A stretch of DNA of 5,578 bases from Bacillota bacterium (lineage in GTDB: Bacteria > Bacillota > DTU065): contig DUTE01000419.1 in assembly GCA_012842235.1 (NCBI GenBank), positions 1 to 5,578 on the forward strand. The letters run 5' to 3'. The notes below the pieces were generated by a model that saw only the letters and a program-made list of their open reading frames with translations, did no database searches and was not told the origin of the DNA. Below are positions 5,278-5,578 of this stretch, piece after piece (the stretch's first letter is position 1; the number at the start of each line of letters is the position of its first letter). The position numbers and the translations under genes are program-made.

Positions 5278-5578
5278 ATGAACAACGTATTTACCTATGA
5301 GTTAGATGATAATCTTTATATTAACTTGACCAACAGATGTACCAATGCTTGTACATTTTGCATAAGAAATGAATATGACGGCTTAGGTGGTTATACTCTT
5401 TGGCTCGATAAAGAGCCAACAGCTGAAGAGATAATCAAAGAGATACCCGATCCTCAAAAATATCCTGAGATAGTTTTTTGTGGTTATGGTGAACCAACTG
5501 CTAGATTAGAGGTGCTAAAGGAAGTAGCTCAGTATATTAAAGAAAAAGGTGGCAAGACTAGATTAAATACTAACGGCC
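5278..5578 (+). CDS. Radical SAM protein, TatD-associated type, N-terminal 100 codons
   Basis: The reading frame starts at ATG 5278 behind GGGAGGG (5266-5272, sharing a base with the upstream stop codon) and is still open at the window edge. The cluster motif CTNACTFC (C21, C25, C28) is the Cx3Cx2C that binds the 4Fe-4S cluster and S-adenosylmethionine. It is followed by the GGE-equivalent FCGYGEPTAR (67-76), which contacts the SAM amino group, and the strand end RLNTNG (95-100). The opening YELDDNLYINLTNRCTNAC closely resembles the radical SAM family found beside or fused to TatD-type metal-dependent DNases in Bacillota, whose reaction is unknown. I would expect a tatD gene just downstream, but it is not in the window. 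Radical SAM membership is certain; the subfamily is from recalled pattern. Confidence 0.85.
   Translation, partial: MNNVFTYELDDNLYINLTNRCTNACTFCIRNEYDGLGGYTLWLDKEPTAEEIIKEIPDPQKYPEIVFCGYGEPTARLEVLKEVAQYIKEKGGKTRLNTNG

Noticed and set aside
5400..5419. Inverted repeat TTGGCTC / GAGCCAA inside the radical SAM gene
   Set aside because: A 7-bp stem within coding sequence, with no T-tract or boundary context; likely chance.

Overview
The window looks like a chromosomal stretch from a low-GC member of the Bacillota, probably an anaerobic clostridium-like lineage. The evidence is a DnaD-domain primosome protein (a family essentially confined to that phylum and its phages), strong GGAGG-type ribosome binding sites ahead of most genes, A+T-rich codon use, and an oxygen-sensitive radical SAM gene. 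The genus cannot be fixed from the sequence. There are no rRNA or tRNA genes, CRISPR arrays, insertion sequences or phage structural genes.

Layout. Positions 1-46 hold the 5' end of a minus-strand gene with a hydrophobic N-terminus; it apparently starts at a rare ATT codon. Positions 47-292 are a divergent intergenic region. It carries a good extended -10 promoter facing right, with a perfect 14-bp palindrome covering its -35 box. Positions 293-1639 encode a nicotinate phosphoribosyltransferase (NAD salvage), followed by a strong hairpin. From 1787 to the window edge, five plus-strand genes are tightly packed (gaps of 23, -17, 6 and 11 nt) and probably form one operon: an exported protein with a C-terminal PsbP/DcrB-like domain, a DnaD-domain protein, the replicative helicase DnaB, a 66-residue charged helical protein, and the first 100 codons of a TatD-associated-type radical SAM protein.

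How they fit together. The DnaD-like and DnaB genes overlap by 17 bp and plausibly work together in loading the replicative helicase at the origin or at restart sites. No DnaC/DnaI-type AAA+ loader is present here; the small unknown protein follows the helicase instead. The exported protein and the radical SAM enzyme have no obvious part in replication. The nicotinate phosphoribosyltransferase seems to be its own transcription unit.

Nothing here is clearly a new defence or mobile system. The points most worth a second look are the ATT start, the palindrome on the -35 box, the unusual active-site context of the phosphoribosyltransferase, and the two unknown proteins flanking the DnaD-DnaB pair.
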